A stretch of 64,000 nucleotides of DNA. Origin: Aliidiomarina indica (GTDB taxonomy: Bacteria > Pseudomonadota > Gammaproteobacteria > Enterobacterales > Alteromonadaceae). The notes beneath the pieces are model-generated. The model was not told the origin of the DNA. It was given only the letters and a program-made list of their open reading frames with translations, and ran no database searches. The stretch covers positions 1 to 64,000 of the forward strand of contig NZ_JACAVQ010000005.1 in NCBI RefSeq assembly GCF_015354615.1, read 5' to 3'. The position numbers were made by a program, and so were the translations under genes. Below, in pieces: positions 1-8,279 of this stretch; position 1 is the stretch's first letter; the number at the start of each line of letters is the position of its first letter.

Positions 1-57
1 AAGTGTAGCATATAGACCCCGTCTGATTTTAAAACCACCACCCCCAAGCACTTCCCC

Positions 58-172
58 GACAAAAACAGAGTTCCACCCCAGGGGCACAATTATGAATTCC
101 GCGTGGGGGTTGGGCTGCGGCGGAGGGGGCGGCGGACAAAAACAGAGTTTTACCCCTGGGGCGGAACTGTTG
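58..172 (+). repeat. Family B repeat pair, left edge
   Basis: Two copies of the CCCC-x-GGGG palindrome (centres near 80 and 157), both in the same orientation with the GACAAAAACAGAG side to the left. Centre-to-centre distance is 77 bp. The stretch from 1 to 192 holds no convincing gene; the short open frames here only read through the repeats and a G-rich spacer. Confidence 0.8.
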
Positions 173-192
173 AGGAACTGCTGGCGGGGCAA

Positions 193-220
193 TAAAAAAC
201 CGCCCGAAGGCGGTTTTTAT
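193..220 (-). terminator. Bidirectional hairpin terminator ending the exopolysaccharide operon
   Basis: An inverted repeat AAAAACCGCC - CGAA - GGCGGTTTTT gives a G+C-rich stem with a tetraloop and T-tracts on both sides. It lies 25 bp beyond the stop codon of the small secreted protein, so it is the likely end of the minus-strand transcript that begins near 27 kb. Confidence 0.8.
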
Positions 221-244
221 AGAGCTCTATCAATACAACGAAAA

Positions 245-565
245 TTAGTTGGTTACTGTTGTCGTTGTTGTAGGTGGTGTTGTTGGTGGCGTTGTTGGGC
301 CCGTAATCTCATCTTCCGCATCTTCATTAGCCTGGGACACTACCACAATTAAGATTCCCATTCCGAAAAGTGAACCACCCAGACCAATGCCACTAACATG
401 GCCTAGACCGAAGCCCTGACCAAGACTAGGACTAGGATTAGGAGCAGGACCAGATTGAGGAGTACTAGGAGCATAACCAGGATCAGTTGGATCCACAGCC
501 GCATTCGCCATTGCTGGAGTCAGCGACAACGCACAAACAGCTAAAATGACTGCTAACTTTTTCAT
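245..565 (-). CDS. Small secreted Thr/Pro/Gly-rich protein, YjbE/GfcA-like
   Basis: A 106-residue protein with a clear Sec signal peptide (MKKLAVILAV..., probable cleavage after ANA near residue 22), a Pro/Gly/Ser-rich linker, a short glycine-rich hydrophobic segment (about 55-80) and a C-terminal run of Thr and Pro ending TTTTTVTN. This layout resembles the small YjbE/GfcA proteins of Escherichia coli, which also end in a threonine tract and belong to yjbEFGH/gfcABCD polysaccharide operons. Here it follows yjbF and the yjbG/H fusion, though it sits 215 bp downstream of them rather than first. The start is supported by AGAAGGAAG upstream of ATG. The assignment rests on architecture and neighbours; the sequence is too low in complexity for real homology by eye. 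Confidence 0.65.
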   Translation of the reverse strand: MKKLAVILAVCALSLTPAMANAAVDPTDPGYAPSTPQSGPAPNPSPSLGQGFGLGHVSGIGLGGSLFGMGILIVVVSQANEDAEDEITGPTTPPTTPPTTTTTVTN

Positions 566-581
566 TATATACTTCCTTCTT

Positions 582-597
582 TCAATACATGTATTGA
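582..597. promoter_or_regulatory. Perfect 16-bp palindrome in the leader of the yjbE-like gene
   Basis: TCAATACATGTATTGA is a perfect palindrome just upstream of the ribosome-binding site of the small secreted protein. Its size and position suit an operator for a dimeric regulator or a short RNA stem. No regulator is identified. Confidence 0.35.
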
Positions 598-779
598 TTG
601 CTTTTCCGTAACAATCACCGATAAGTATGGGCTTTGCCTAAAAAAAATCAAGCGCCGCAGCGTAAAGAACATAAAAATTTAATAAACCTTGCCAGCAGTA
701 TACAGTACACTTTGTAACCAACGCAATGTGTTAAGCACGAATTCAATACCTAAGAACATTTACCCGGTATAACAGCGAC

Positions 780-3700
780 TTATCGGTCATAAAACGGTGA
801 CCGTTCATGGGTAATCGGGTGTAACTGCATACGTCGGTCAAGCATGTGGCCGCCATCACGATATATAGGGCTCCAACCAAAGGTTCCACGAACCCGCGAC
901 GGCCGTATTGTCATCAGATCAAACGGAATTGAAACATAGAACCCCTTGGTGAATGAACCTTCGCCGTAGTCTTCTGAAGATACGTTCGTAAAGGCAGCAA
1001 AGGCCCCTACTGTCATGCCACTATCAAACTGACGTTTGAAGTCGACATTCACACCGCGGTCGCCTGCCAAAAACTGACCAAAATTCAAAGTAAGCAAGCT
1101 ACCCTTAAAGAATTCAAAATCCCGACCCATATCGTAATACACCGACACATGCCCAGTAGTTACCTCGTAATCGCGCAGGCCAAAGGCACCGCTAAAATCA
1201 CGTTGGCGCACTCGGTTAATATCCGCGCCAACTGCCCAAGGGCTATCGAGCGGACGATACAGCAGCTCACCACCCACACCACTATACATCCGCTCAAGCA
1301 CACCAGCATACGCGAGCGCATACCAGTCGTTACTCAGCTGAGTAAAGTAATTCGCTTGCAACCGCGTTAGCCACACATCCTGTTGCATATACTCACGAAT
1401 GAAGGTTCGCGCGCGCGGCAGCGGCGATGGTTGCCCATCGACAGTGAAATTAAAGCGATCATAATTGTTATGCACATTAATGCCCACATTCCCATTAATG
1501 CTGAAGTTTTCATTGATCTGCCAATTAGCAAAGGTCGTTAGATATACCTGATAGAAATAGAAGGTTTCCGGTGAACCAAAGCTCTGCTGAAGATGGGGGC
1601 TCCAACCATAGGAAGGGCGTCGTGAACCATATTCAGGATATTCTTCGACCCAACCTTCTGCCGAGCGCTCAGGCTTGGCCTCCGGCTCAGTGCGGGTAAA
1701 GCCTTGCCATGCATCTTGTGGTCGCACGTCGGGATCTTCGTAATTTAACTGCCGACGATACTCAGATAAATCAAGTTCGTACTTCACCATTGGCCGATTA
1801 TATATCTGCTCAACAATCTCTATGCGCTCCACCGAAGCGGGCAGCTCTGCTGCTAATATGCGTGCGGTACGATCAAGATACTGATCGGCATCCCGATGTC
1901 GCCAAAGACTCCCGTACATAGTCACCGTGTGAGCACCATCGGCCTCTGTGCCCAACGCATTGCGTTGGCTACCAGCCTCATCCTCCGTACCCAACGCATT
2001 GCGTTGGCTACCAGAATCATTCTCGGAAACGTAAAACTGCGTGCCGGCGTAGCTATAATGATCACGCAAGGCCTGACGTACATCGGGCCAGGACACTTCC
2101 TCAATTGAGGAAACCTTCGGATCTTGTGCAGGAACCCGCTCAGGCGTGATCTTTGCCTGACTGAGATAGTTGAAGTTGCTACGGATGTTAAAACCAAACG
2201 TTAGCGTATCACCCCGCTCATAGCCTAAGCGTAAATCAATGGCGTTGTTGAGTTGATAATTAAGCCCAACGTTCCATGGGGTGCGGGGGGGATTCTCAAT
2301 TATCGCAAAATCATCAGAGTAATCATTACCATCATATTCAAGCTTTAAGCGCAAAGGCTGCCATGGGGTTTGATATTCTACGCCACCAAAAAGCGCGGTG
2401 GAGCCTCGAAACCACTGGTCATACTCTAGCTCGCCGCCCCTACCAGAAACGGTCGTCGGGCGCTCACAAAAACTATCTGAAGAATTACAAAATGGGTTTT
2501 TAAAATGATCGCGCGTTCCCATGCGCCCAAAGCCCATCCCTAAAGTAAAGTCAAACGGGCCCCAAGCTTTACTAGCCGCAATAAACTCACCATCAAATAA
2601 GCCCGTGCCTGCAAAATCTCGTAATCCCACGGCCACTTCAGGCAAATAATAGCTCTCTTCCCACAAACGGATTTTTACGTCAAAACCCTTATCAGTATAC
2701 ATCTGATCGCCACTAAATCCTGGCACAGAGCTATATAACCGACTTGGAACGCGAACATAAAACGCCGAGGCTTCGAGCCAATCAAATACCTGTAAATTCA
2801 CCGTATAGCGCCGATAAATGTCCATATCGTTATAGCTAAGGGTGATCTCTCCAGCATCGACCATTCGTGCCGTCGGCATTTGAATTAATCCCGCCTGACC
2901 ATAGTTACTTAACGTAACGCGACGATGTTCATCAGAGTGAATACCGGTCGCAGTATCCATAACATCGCGTTGCCAGCCTCCATGGGATGAAAAGCGAGAT
3001 ATTCTTCCTGCGCCAGCACCTTGATTCACCGACACTCGGGCACCTGAGTCGTCGTATACAAAGTGTTCAAGCAAATGCTCAATATGCGCAGCAAAGTTAG
3101 GAGCTGCTTTGCGGGCATCGCGGGATAAACCATGTCCGAGCGTACCCAAGGGTATCAAACCATGAGCGGAGGCATCGCGCGGTCCAAGCCACACCACATC
3201 GCCGGGCAGTAACTCTATGCTGGTGGCGTTATGGGGCCCCCACGGCACATCTGCACGCACCCGCGCTCGCTCTACCCCCGAACCCGAATTACGCAACACG
3301 GTAACCGAATCTCGGCTCGCCTCAGCCAATAATCCTGAATTCTCCGCCACGTATCCTCGCAGTGTTTGCCCTGAGATAAACCGTTGCTTGCCATAGGATT
3401 CGGTAAAACCATACAGATGCACCGCAGCATTGCGTTCAGGCACATATAAGGTATAACTGCCCGCAGGCAACAATGGATTATGTTCACGAGATAACCGAGC
3501 GCGCTCCAAGCTAATCTCGCCATAAGGCTGAACACCCACGTGCCAATTTTCTATTTGCGCTTTGAGTAACGCGGCAATGTTTGGATGATAGGTCGCAATT
3601 GCGTCAAGATCGCGCAATACCTGAATTCTCGCCTGTTCTGCTTGCTGCGCGCGATCATTAAACACTAAACGGGCGTTCGGCCAGTAGGGTTCGGAAAGCC

Positions 3701-3911
3701 GAACATCTTGAGCGGCAAATTGCTCAAGGGCGAATTGCAAAAAAGCGTCGAGACGCAGAGGCGCTTGCAACTCAACAGTTATTTGGTGCTGGGTACTTGA
3801 AAGTGCTGATTCTTGTTGCTCTTGGCCACTAGCCGTAGTCGATGCTAAGAGGGCAAATGAGCCCATAACGAGAAACGAAAGGGATAAGGCACAACTATAT
3901 AATTTACTCAT
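780..3911 (-). CDS. yjbH: GfcC-YjbH fusion, outer-membrane exopolysaccharide protein
   Basis: A 1043-residue exported protein. After the signal peptide (MSKLYSCALSLSF..., start ATG at 3911) the first 250 or so residues resemble YjbG/GfcC, including a segment with PAGSYTLYVP and a loop on pairs of short beta motifs. The remainder is a YjbH/GfcD-type domain, rich in aromatic alternating strands and expected to form an outer-membrane beta-barrel. In E. coli yjbG and yjbH are separate genes (about 245 and 698 residues); here they are joined. The ATG overlaps the last 8 nt of yjbF (ATGAGTAA), indicating coupled translation; the open frame extends 11 codons further upstream, but that extension lies inside yjbF. 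Two REP sequences are inserted in frame around 1944-2016 and add a duplicated SQRNALGTE peptide. Role in secretion of the polymer is inferred from the yjbEFGH family. Confidence 0.85.
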   Translation of the reverse strand: MSKLYSCALSLSFLVMGSFALLASTTASGQEQQESALSSTQHQITVELQAPLRLDAFLQFALEQFAAQDVRLSEPYWPNARLVFNDRAQQAEQARIQVLRDLDAIATYHPNIAALLKAQIENWHVGVQPYGEISLERARLSREHNPLLPAGSYTLYVPERNAAVHLYGFTESYGKQRFISGQTLRGYVAENSGLLAEASRDSVTVLRNSGSGVERARVRADVPWGPHNATSIELLPGDVVWLGPRDASAHGLIPLGTLGHGLSRDARKAAPNFAAHIEHLLEHFVYDDSGARVSVNQGAGAGRISRFSSHGGWQRDVMDTATGIHSDEHRRVTLSNYGQAGLIQMPTARMVDAGEITLSYNDMDIYRRYTVNLQVFDWLEASAFYVRVPSRLYSSVPGFSGDQMYTDKGFDVKIRLWEESYYLPEVAVGLRDFAGTGLFDGEFIAASKAWGPFDFTLGMGFGRMGTRDHFKNPFCNSSDSFCERPTTVSGRGGELEYDQWFRGSTALFGGVEYQTPWQPLRLKLEYDGNDYSDDFAIIENPPRTPWNVGLNYQLNNAIDLRLGYERGDTLTFGFNIRSNFNYLSQAKITPERVPAQDPKVSSIEEVSWPDVRQALRDHYSYAGTQFYVSENDSGSQRNALGTEDEAGSQRNALGTEADGAHTVTMYGSLWRHRDADQYLDRTARILAAELPASVERIEIVEQIYNRPMVKYELDLSEYRRQLNYEDPDVRPQDAWQGFTRTEPEAKPERSAEGWVEEYPEYGSRRPSYGWSPHLQQSFGSPETFYFYQVYLTTFANWQINENFSINGNVGINVHNNYDRFNFTVDGQPSPLPRARTFIREYMQQDVWLTRLQANYFTQLSNDWYALAYAGVLERMYSGVGGELLYRPLDSPWAVGADINRVRQRDFSGAFGLRDYEVTTGHVSVYYDMGRDFEFFKGSLLTLNFGQFLAGDRGVNVDFKRQFDSGMTVGAFAAFTNVSSEDYGEGSFTKGFYVSIPFDLMTIRPSRVRGTFGWSPIYRDGGHMLDRRMQLHPITHERSPFYDR
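1944..2016 (-). repeat. Two family A repeats inside the yjbH coding region
   Basis: Two copies of the CCAACGCATTGCGTTGG core (1952-1968 and 1991-2007), 39 bp apart, so the tandem unit equals exactly 13 codons. The frame stays open and encodes GSQRNALGTE twice. They interrupt an otherwise globular-looking part of the protein. Confidence 0.85.
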
Positions 3912-4647
3912 CACCCGAGCCCCATTTAATTTGTGTGATCTCAAATTTAGTTTCGCTGGGGAATATCGTTTGTTTACTTTTCACAACATGTCCATTCGAT
4001 TCTGCCCAAAACTCATTAGTAAAGGTGTGAATGGGCGTTCCCTTCGCATCCAGCACTGCAACATGTTCAACAATATGCGAGGTGGTGGTTGTGCGTGTAG
4101 GAAGCTCAACAGAGATATTCGGCGTAACATCAAAGGTTGATGTTAAGCGCACGCTATGAGCATGGTTACCTTGTATATATTCGAGCTCGCGTCGCCATTC
4201 GGTAGGACACTGTGAAGGCTGCGTAATAATGCAGCGAAGCGGATCATCCCCCCGGTTCGATGTGGCGTGTAAATCATTACGCCCCACAAAGGCCTCTGCA
4301 TCACCGGATGTAAGCCCTTGAGTGCGTACAATTCGGCCATACTCAGTCACAAGGGTTATCGAGTCGCTCGATATCCAATGTAATTGGAGTACCGAGTGAT
4401 CACCCACTGAGCCCGACTGAACGTAAGTATCGACAAAACCTAAGACAATAAGGGTACGAGGCTGATCGTCTTTGCGCACGTAAATAGCGGTGTAAGGAAA
4501 AGCAGCGATTTCCTCTGGTGATAGGGTTGTATCTTCACCTTCAGCGAAAAAAAGGCGAGCAGTTTCGCGAATATCTGAGTGTACTGAGCTGCAACCGGCA
4601 ATACTACCTATGGCCAAGCCCATTATGATTAGGGTTACAAAGCGCAC
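3904..4647 (-). CDS. yjbF: YjbF/GfcB-family outer-membrane lipoprotein
   Basis: A 247-residue protein with a lipoprotein signal peptide (MRFVTLIIMGLAIG, lipobox SIAGC, Cys19). The body carries the pattern of YjbF/GfcB (YTAIYVRKDDQPRTLIVLGF, later a segment with LVTEYGRIVRTQGL) that is typical for lipoproteins of group 4 capsule and Yjb exopolysaccharide operons. It is followed with overlap by the GfcC-YjbH fusion and preceded by galE across about 135 bp holding one REP. The precise biochemical role of the family is unclear; it is thought to assist outer-membrane assembly or secretion of the polysaccharide. Confidence 0.85.
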   Translation of the reverse strand: MRFVTLIIMGLAIGSIAGCSSVHSDIRETARLFFAEGEDTTLSPEEIAAFPYTAIYVRKDDQPRTLIVLGFVDTYVQSGSVGDHSVLQLHWISSDSITLVTEYGRIVRTQGLTSGDAEAFVGRNDLHATSNRGDDPLRCIITQPSQCPTEWRRELEYIQGNHAHSVRLTSTFDVTPNISVELPTRTTTTSHIVEHVAVLDAKGTPIHTFTNEFWAESNGHVVKSKQTIFPSETKFEITQIKWGSGDE

Positions 4648-4749
4648 GAAATCCTCTTTATTATTTTGGTTCCATGAAAGAAACGAGTATAGCGAGAGAT
4701 CTTGGGTTCAACCACGTTGAGAACGTAATTGTTTTGTATGGGAATTTTT

Positions 4750-4775
4750 CGTACCCAACGCATTGCGTTGGTCTA
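4750..4775 (-). repeat. Family A REP between galE and yjbF
   Basis: Core CCAACGCATTGCGTTGG at 4755-4771 with the GTACCC flank, about 10 bp after the galE stop codon. Confidence 0.85.
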
Positions 4776-4782
4776 AACGATA

Positions 4783-5799
4783 CTATCCCTTATATCCATT
4801 GGGATTTTTAGATTGCCAGTTCCAAGTGTCACGAATCATGTCAGAAAGCCCTCGTGTTGCTTTCCATGCCAGAATCTTTTCAGCATAGGACGGGTCAGCA
4901 TAACAGATAGCTATATCACCCGGTCTTCTCGAAACGATTTTATAAGGAATTTTTTTACCAGTGATATTTTCAAATGCCTGAACCATATCAAGCACTGAAT
5001 GGCCCTTTCCTGTACCCAGGTTTACCGCTGTGAACCCACTCAAGCTTTCAATTTTATTTAGCGCCGCTAAATGACCAAGAGCAAGATCAACCACGTGAAT
5101 GTAATCTCGCACGCCCGTGCCATCATGTGTAGAGTAGTCATTCCCAAAAACACTTAACTCTTTAAGTTTCCCCACTGCTACTTGAGAAACATAAGGCATC
5201 AAATTATTTGGGATATCGTTTGGGTCTTCCCCTATTAATCCAGACGAATGCGCGCCTACAGGATTAAAATATCGCAAAGATATTGCATGCCATTTGGGGT
5301 CTGCTGTGCATAAATCCATCAGCATTCGCTCAACAAAATGCTTAGAAGTACCATACGGATTGGTGGTAGCACCCGTCGGGAAGCCTTCACGAATAGGAAC
5401 TTCTGCAGGATCTCCATAAACCGTCGCTGAGGAAGAAAAAACGATTTTCTTCAATCCAAAACTATTCATAACATCGAGAAGTACTCGGGTTCCTACAACA
5501 TTGTTATCATAGTATTCCAAAGGCTTCTCGACGCTCTCGCCTACTGATTTTAAGCCAGCAAAGTGCACTACGGAACTAACACTATATGAACTGAAAATAC
5601 TTTTTAATAACGATGCATCTCGAATATCACCACGAACAACGTCAATCTTCCTTCCTGCGATTTTCGTCACGCGCTCAAGACTTTCTCTTGTGCTATTGGA
5701 GTAATTATCCAACACCAACACTTGTTGGTTGCTATTTAATAGTTCAAGCACCGTGTGAGAGCCGATGTACCCGGCTCCACCTGTAACTAAAATTGTCAT
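4783..5799 (-). CDS. galE: UDP-glucose 4-epimerase
   Basis: A 338-residue short-chain dehydrogenase-type epimerase interconverting UDP-glucose and UDP-galactose in the cytoplasm. The Rossmann motif GGAGYIGS lies at residues 7-14, the catalytic serine cluster near 122-124 (SSSATVYGD) and the Tyr149-xxx-Lys153 pair in YGTSK; full length equals that of E. coli GalE (338). It supplies UDP-Gal for the polymer assembled by this locus. It is flanked by REP sequences on both sides and could in principle also accept N-acetylated sugars, which sequence inspection cannot settle. Confidence 0.95.
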   Translation of the reverse strand: MTILVTGGAGYIGSHTVLELLNSNQQVLVLDNYSNSTRESLERVTKIAGRKIDVVRGDIRDASLLKSIFSSYSVSSVVHFAGLKSVGESVEKPLEYYDNNVVGTRVLLDVMNSFGLKKIVFSSSATVYGDPAEVPIREGFPTGATTNPYGTSKHFVERMLMDLCTADPKWHAISLRYFNPVGAHSSGLIGEDPNDIPNNLMPYVSQVAVGKLKELSVFGNDYSTHDGTGVRDYIHVVDLALGHLAALNKIESLSGFTAVNLGTGKGHSVLDMVQAFENITGKKIPYKIVSRRPGDIAICYADPSYAEKILAWKATRGLSDMIRDTWNWQSKNPNGYKG

Positions 5800-5867
5800 A
5801 ATGTTCTCAAAATCACTTTAAGTAGAGCGAGAAAGTAAGGCTATGGGCAAGATGCCATCAGACCATC

Positions 5868-5892
5868 CTTAACCAACGCAGTGCGTTGTTTC
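5868..5892 (-). repeat. Degenerate family A REP between wecA and galE
   Basis: CCAACGCAGTGCGTTG at 5873-5888, the last G of the core replaced by T. It lies 16 bp after the wecA stop. Confidence 0.7.
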
Positions 5893-5904
5893 CAAGAACC
5901 TGAG

Positions 5905-7035
5905 TTACCTAACCGACTGCTTCGTTTCAACCTTGCGAACCTTTCGCACTAAAGCTGAAATACGCCAACAATACTTTAAGCAAAGCAGGTAAATTCCAAA
6001 AACACAAAAATAGGCAGCTAGTACAATAACTTCCGGCACCTGAAGATACTCAAGATATAGGCCTACAAACATCCACCAAATAGCCGAAAGAGTAATAACG
6101 GTTAAAGCTTCTCGAGGGGTGAATCCAGCGCGCATAAAAATATGATGCAAATGATCGCGATCAGGTTTAAATGGGTTTTGCCCTTTAACGACCCGTCTAA
6201 CCATGATCCCAAGCATATCCATTAATGGAATCGCGATTAGCCACAATACAGCAACCGGACGAACCTTCGACTCGGATGCACCTCCAAAATAGCTCTCCCC
6301 ATACTGAAGAACATACTTGTTTGATAGCTCTGGGTTGGTTAACAACGCGAGAAGCCAAACGACAACCAGACCTATAAACATCGATCCGGCATCACCCATG
6401 AATACTTTTTTAATTCGAGTACCGTTTTTCTGTAGGTTTCTATGGAGGAAAGGGAGTAGCGCTGATAGTAAAATTAAGCTAAAGAAAAATGGTGTCGTTT
6501 GTTGGTGGAGAATAGCCAGTGCTGCAATACCTATCATACTGACAATTGAAAGCCCACCTAACAGTCCATCAATACCGTCAATCATATTATAGGCATTCAT
6601 GGCCGTCATGATCGCTAACACCGTAAACGGCGCGGCCCAGTCACCTAAATCAATAACGCCAAAGCCAAAAAGGTTACCCAGAGTGGTTATTTGAATGCCT
6701 GCACCAAAAACTAGGATGCTTGCGGCGATCAGCTGCATGACGATTCTAAGTCTTACGCTTAAGTCGAATCTGTCATCGAGTACACCGGTGGTAACCATCA
6801 AAACCGAGGAGACAATAACGCAAACAAACTGAAAATTAATTTCAAATATAATGGACGCAACTAGGAAAAATGTAAGCGCTAACGCCAATCCGCCTATAAG
6901 AGGGATCTCTCCAGAGTGTTGTTTACGAGAACACGGCTTATCGACAAGCCCATACTTTGCGGCCAGAGGAACCAGCAATGCCTGCAACAACCAAGTAACG
7001 GCTAATGTGGAAAGCAAAACTACAACAAATTCCAT
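5905..7035 (-). CDS. wecA: Undecaprenyl-phosphate N-acetylhexosamine-1-phosphate transferase, WecA type
   Basis: A 376-residue polytopic membrane protein of the MraY/WecA family with about ten or eleven hydrophobic helices. Recognisable motifs are NAYNMIDGIDGLLGG (about 150-165, Mg2+-binding Asp pair), FMGDAGSMF and DRDHLHHIF near the C-terminal third. It should transfer GlcNAc-1-phosphate, or a related HexNAc-1-phosphate, to undecaprenyl phosphate at the cytoplasmic face and so start the repeat unit. No WbaP/WcaJ-type initiating enzyme was found, which makes this the likely initiator for the whole locus. Sugar specificity is inferred. Confidence 0.9.
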   Translation of the reverse strand: MEFVVVLLSTLAVTWLLQALLVPLAAKYGLVDKPCSRKQHSGEIPLIGGLALALTFFLVASIIFEINFQFVCVIVSSVLMVTTGVLDDRFDLSVRLRIVMQLIAASILVFGAGIQITTLGNLFGFGVIDLGDWAAPFTVLAIMTAMNAYNMIDGIDGLLGGLSIVSMIGIAALAILHQQTTPFFFSLILLSALLPFLHRNLQKNGTRIKKVFMGDAGSMFIGLVVVWLLALLTNPELSNKYVLQYGESYFGGASESKVRPVAVLWLIAIPLMDMLGIMVRRVVKGQNPFKPDRDHLHHIFMRAGFTPREALTVITLSAIWWMFVGLYLEYLQVPEVIVLAAYFCVFGIYLLCLKYCWRISALVRKVRKVETKQSVR

Positions 7036-7103
7036 CTTAATTTTTTACTCCAAGGTTATAGACCCCTACCGTGCTCAAAACCTGTTGCGCTCAGTAAATC
7101 GCA

Positions 7104-8279
7104 TTACTTCTCAAGCATCCTGCAAATGTTGTGTGCTAGTTCATCGCAAATCTTCGATCGTGCATAACTTGAGATGAACTCACCTCGATCCGTATATTGG
7201 TATTCTAGCCTCTTTATCGCCTCAGTTCCCATTTGATAATCACATGGCTTAAACACCATTGCATTTTCAATATAGTTAGATATGAACTCCGAGGCGTAAC
7301 CTGAAACACCAGCCAGAATTGGCTTACCTGTAGCTGCATATTCGAACACTTTCGAAGGCAGTACTTTTTCAAACGCAGGTACGTCGTTTAAATGAAGAAA
7401 TAAAATATCTGCCTTAACATACTCGGAAAGCAAAGCATCTCTTTTGACAGGGGGCAGTACTTCAACATTCGTAAGCTTGAGTGCTCGCACCTTTTGAAGC
7501 AAGACACCCTTTTTACCGCCATCCCCTATAAGCCGAAACCTGAAATCAGGACCTAATCTCTGCGCAAGTTCAGGAATAATGAAGTGAAGTCCTTGTCCAT
7601 CTCCCATATTGCCAGCGTACACAATCGTCTTAGGAAAGTCCGTTCTCGTAACTGTCGCCCAAGAGTGATTAACAAACACGTCATCAATACCATTTGTAAA
7701 ATAACTGAAATTGGTGTTTGGATACTTTGGTTCAAAATACTGACGAAACCCTTCACTCACCAAGTTTACATGGTTTGCGCGCCGAACTGCATACTTCTCT
7801 AACAGTCCAAAAACCGGAACAGCCCAAGACGTAATGTACCGGGGAAACACATCTGAAATGGTATCAACAAATATGTCACGGATGTCTAAATACAGCTTAG
7901 TGTTTAATTTGCGAGCCATATACGAGGCCAGCACAGCGGTCATTAGGCGAGAGGAGGTGCCAACCACAATATCATACGATTTACCCTTAGCTATCCGTCT
8001 AGCGAATTGTGCGTAATGGCGAAATGTTAGTGCCTGGTCCACAAAACCATTCTTATGAGCTGGGAGCTGTACTCTATGGATTGTTAAGTTATCGCGCTGC
8101 TCACAACTTTCCGATTTCGATTCGAAAGAGTGATAGCGATTGGGCTGCGTAGTTACTACGTCTATTTCACTTCCAGTCGGTAATTTTTCGATTAATGACT
8201 TTACTAATGCGGAGGCGCGAAAGGAGCCAGCAGATAAATCTGGCTCAAAATAATAGGTAAGAAATAAAACTTTTATCAT
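7104..8279 (-). CDS. Glycosyltransferase, GT4-type (WbuB-like)
   Basis: A 391-residue GT-B-fold glycosyltransferase. The N-terminal motif YYFEPDLSAGSFR is typical of WbuB/WcaI-like enzymes, and the C-terminal nucleotide-sugar-binding part has KVFEYAATGKPILA. It probably adds one sugar of the repeat unit on the cytoplasmic face of the inner membrane; donor and acceptor cannot be told from sequence. The start ATG overlaps the stop of the upstream heparinase-like gene by 4 nt (ATGA), so the two are translated together. Confidence 0.85.
   Translation of the reverse strand: MIKVLFLTYYFEPDLSAGSFRASALVKSLIEKLPTGSEIDVVTTQPNRYHSFESKSESCEQRDNLTIHRVQLPAHKNGFVDQALTFRHYAQFARRIAKGKSYDIVVGTSSRLMTAVLASYMARKLNTKLYLDIRDIFVDTISDVFPRYITSWAVPVFGLLEKYAVRRANHVNLVSEGFRQYFEPKYPNTNFSYFTNGIDDVFVNHSWATVTRTDFPKTIVYAGNMGDGQGLHFIIPELAQRLGPDFRFRLIGDGGKKGVLLQKVRALKLTNVEVLPPVKRDALLSEYVKADILFLHLNDVPAFEKVLPSKVFEYAATGKPILAGVSGYASEFISNYIENAMVFKPCDYQMGTEAIKRLEYQYTDRGEFISSYARSKICDELAHNICRMLEK

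Noticed and set aside
601-680. Possible riboswitch (cyclic-di-GMP type) ahead of the yjbE-like gene because of GCAAAGCC-like sequence
   Set aside because: The rest of the conserved core and pairing stems could not be found.
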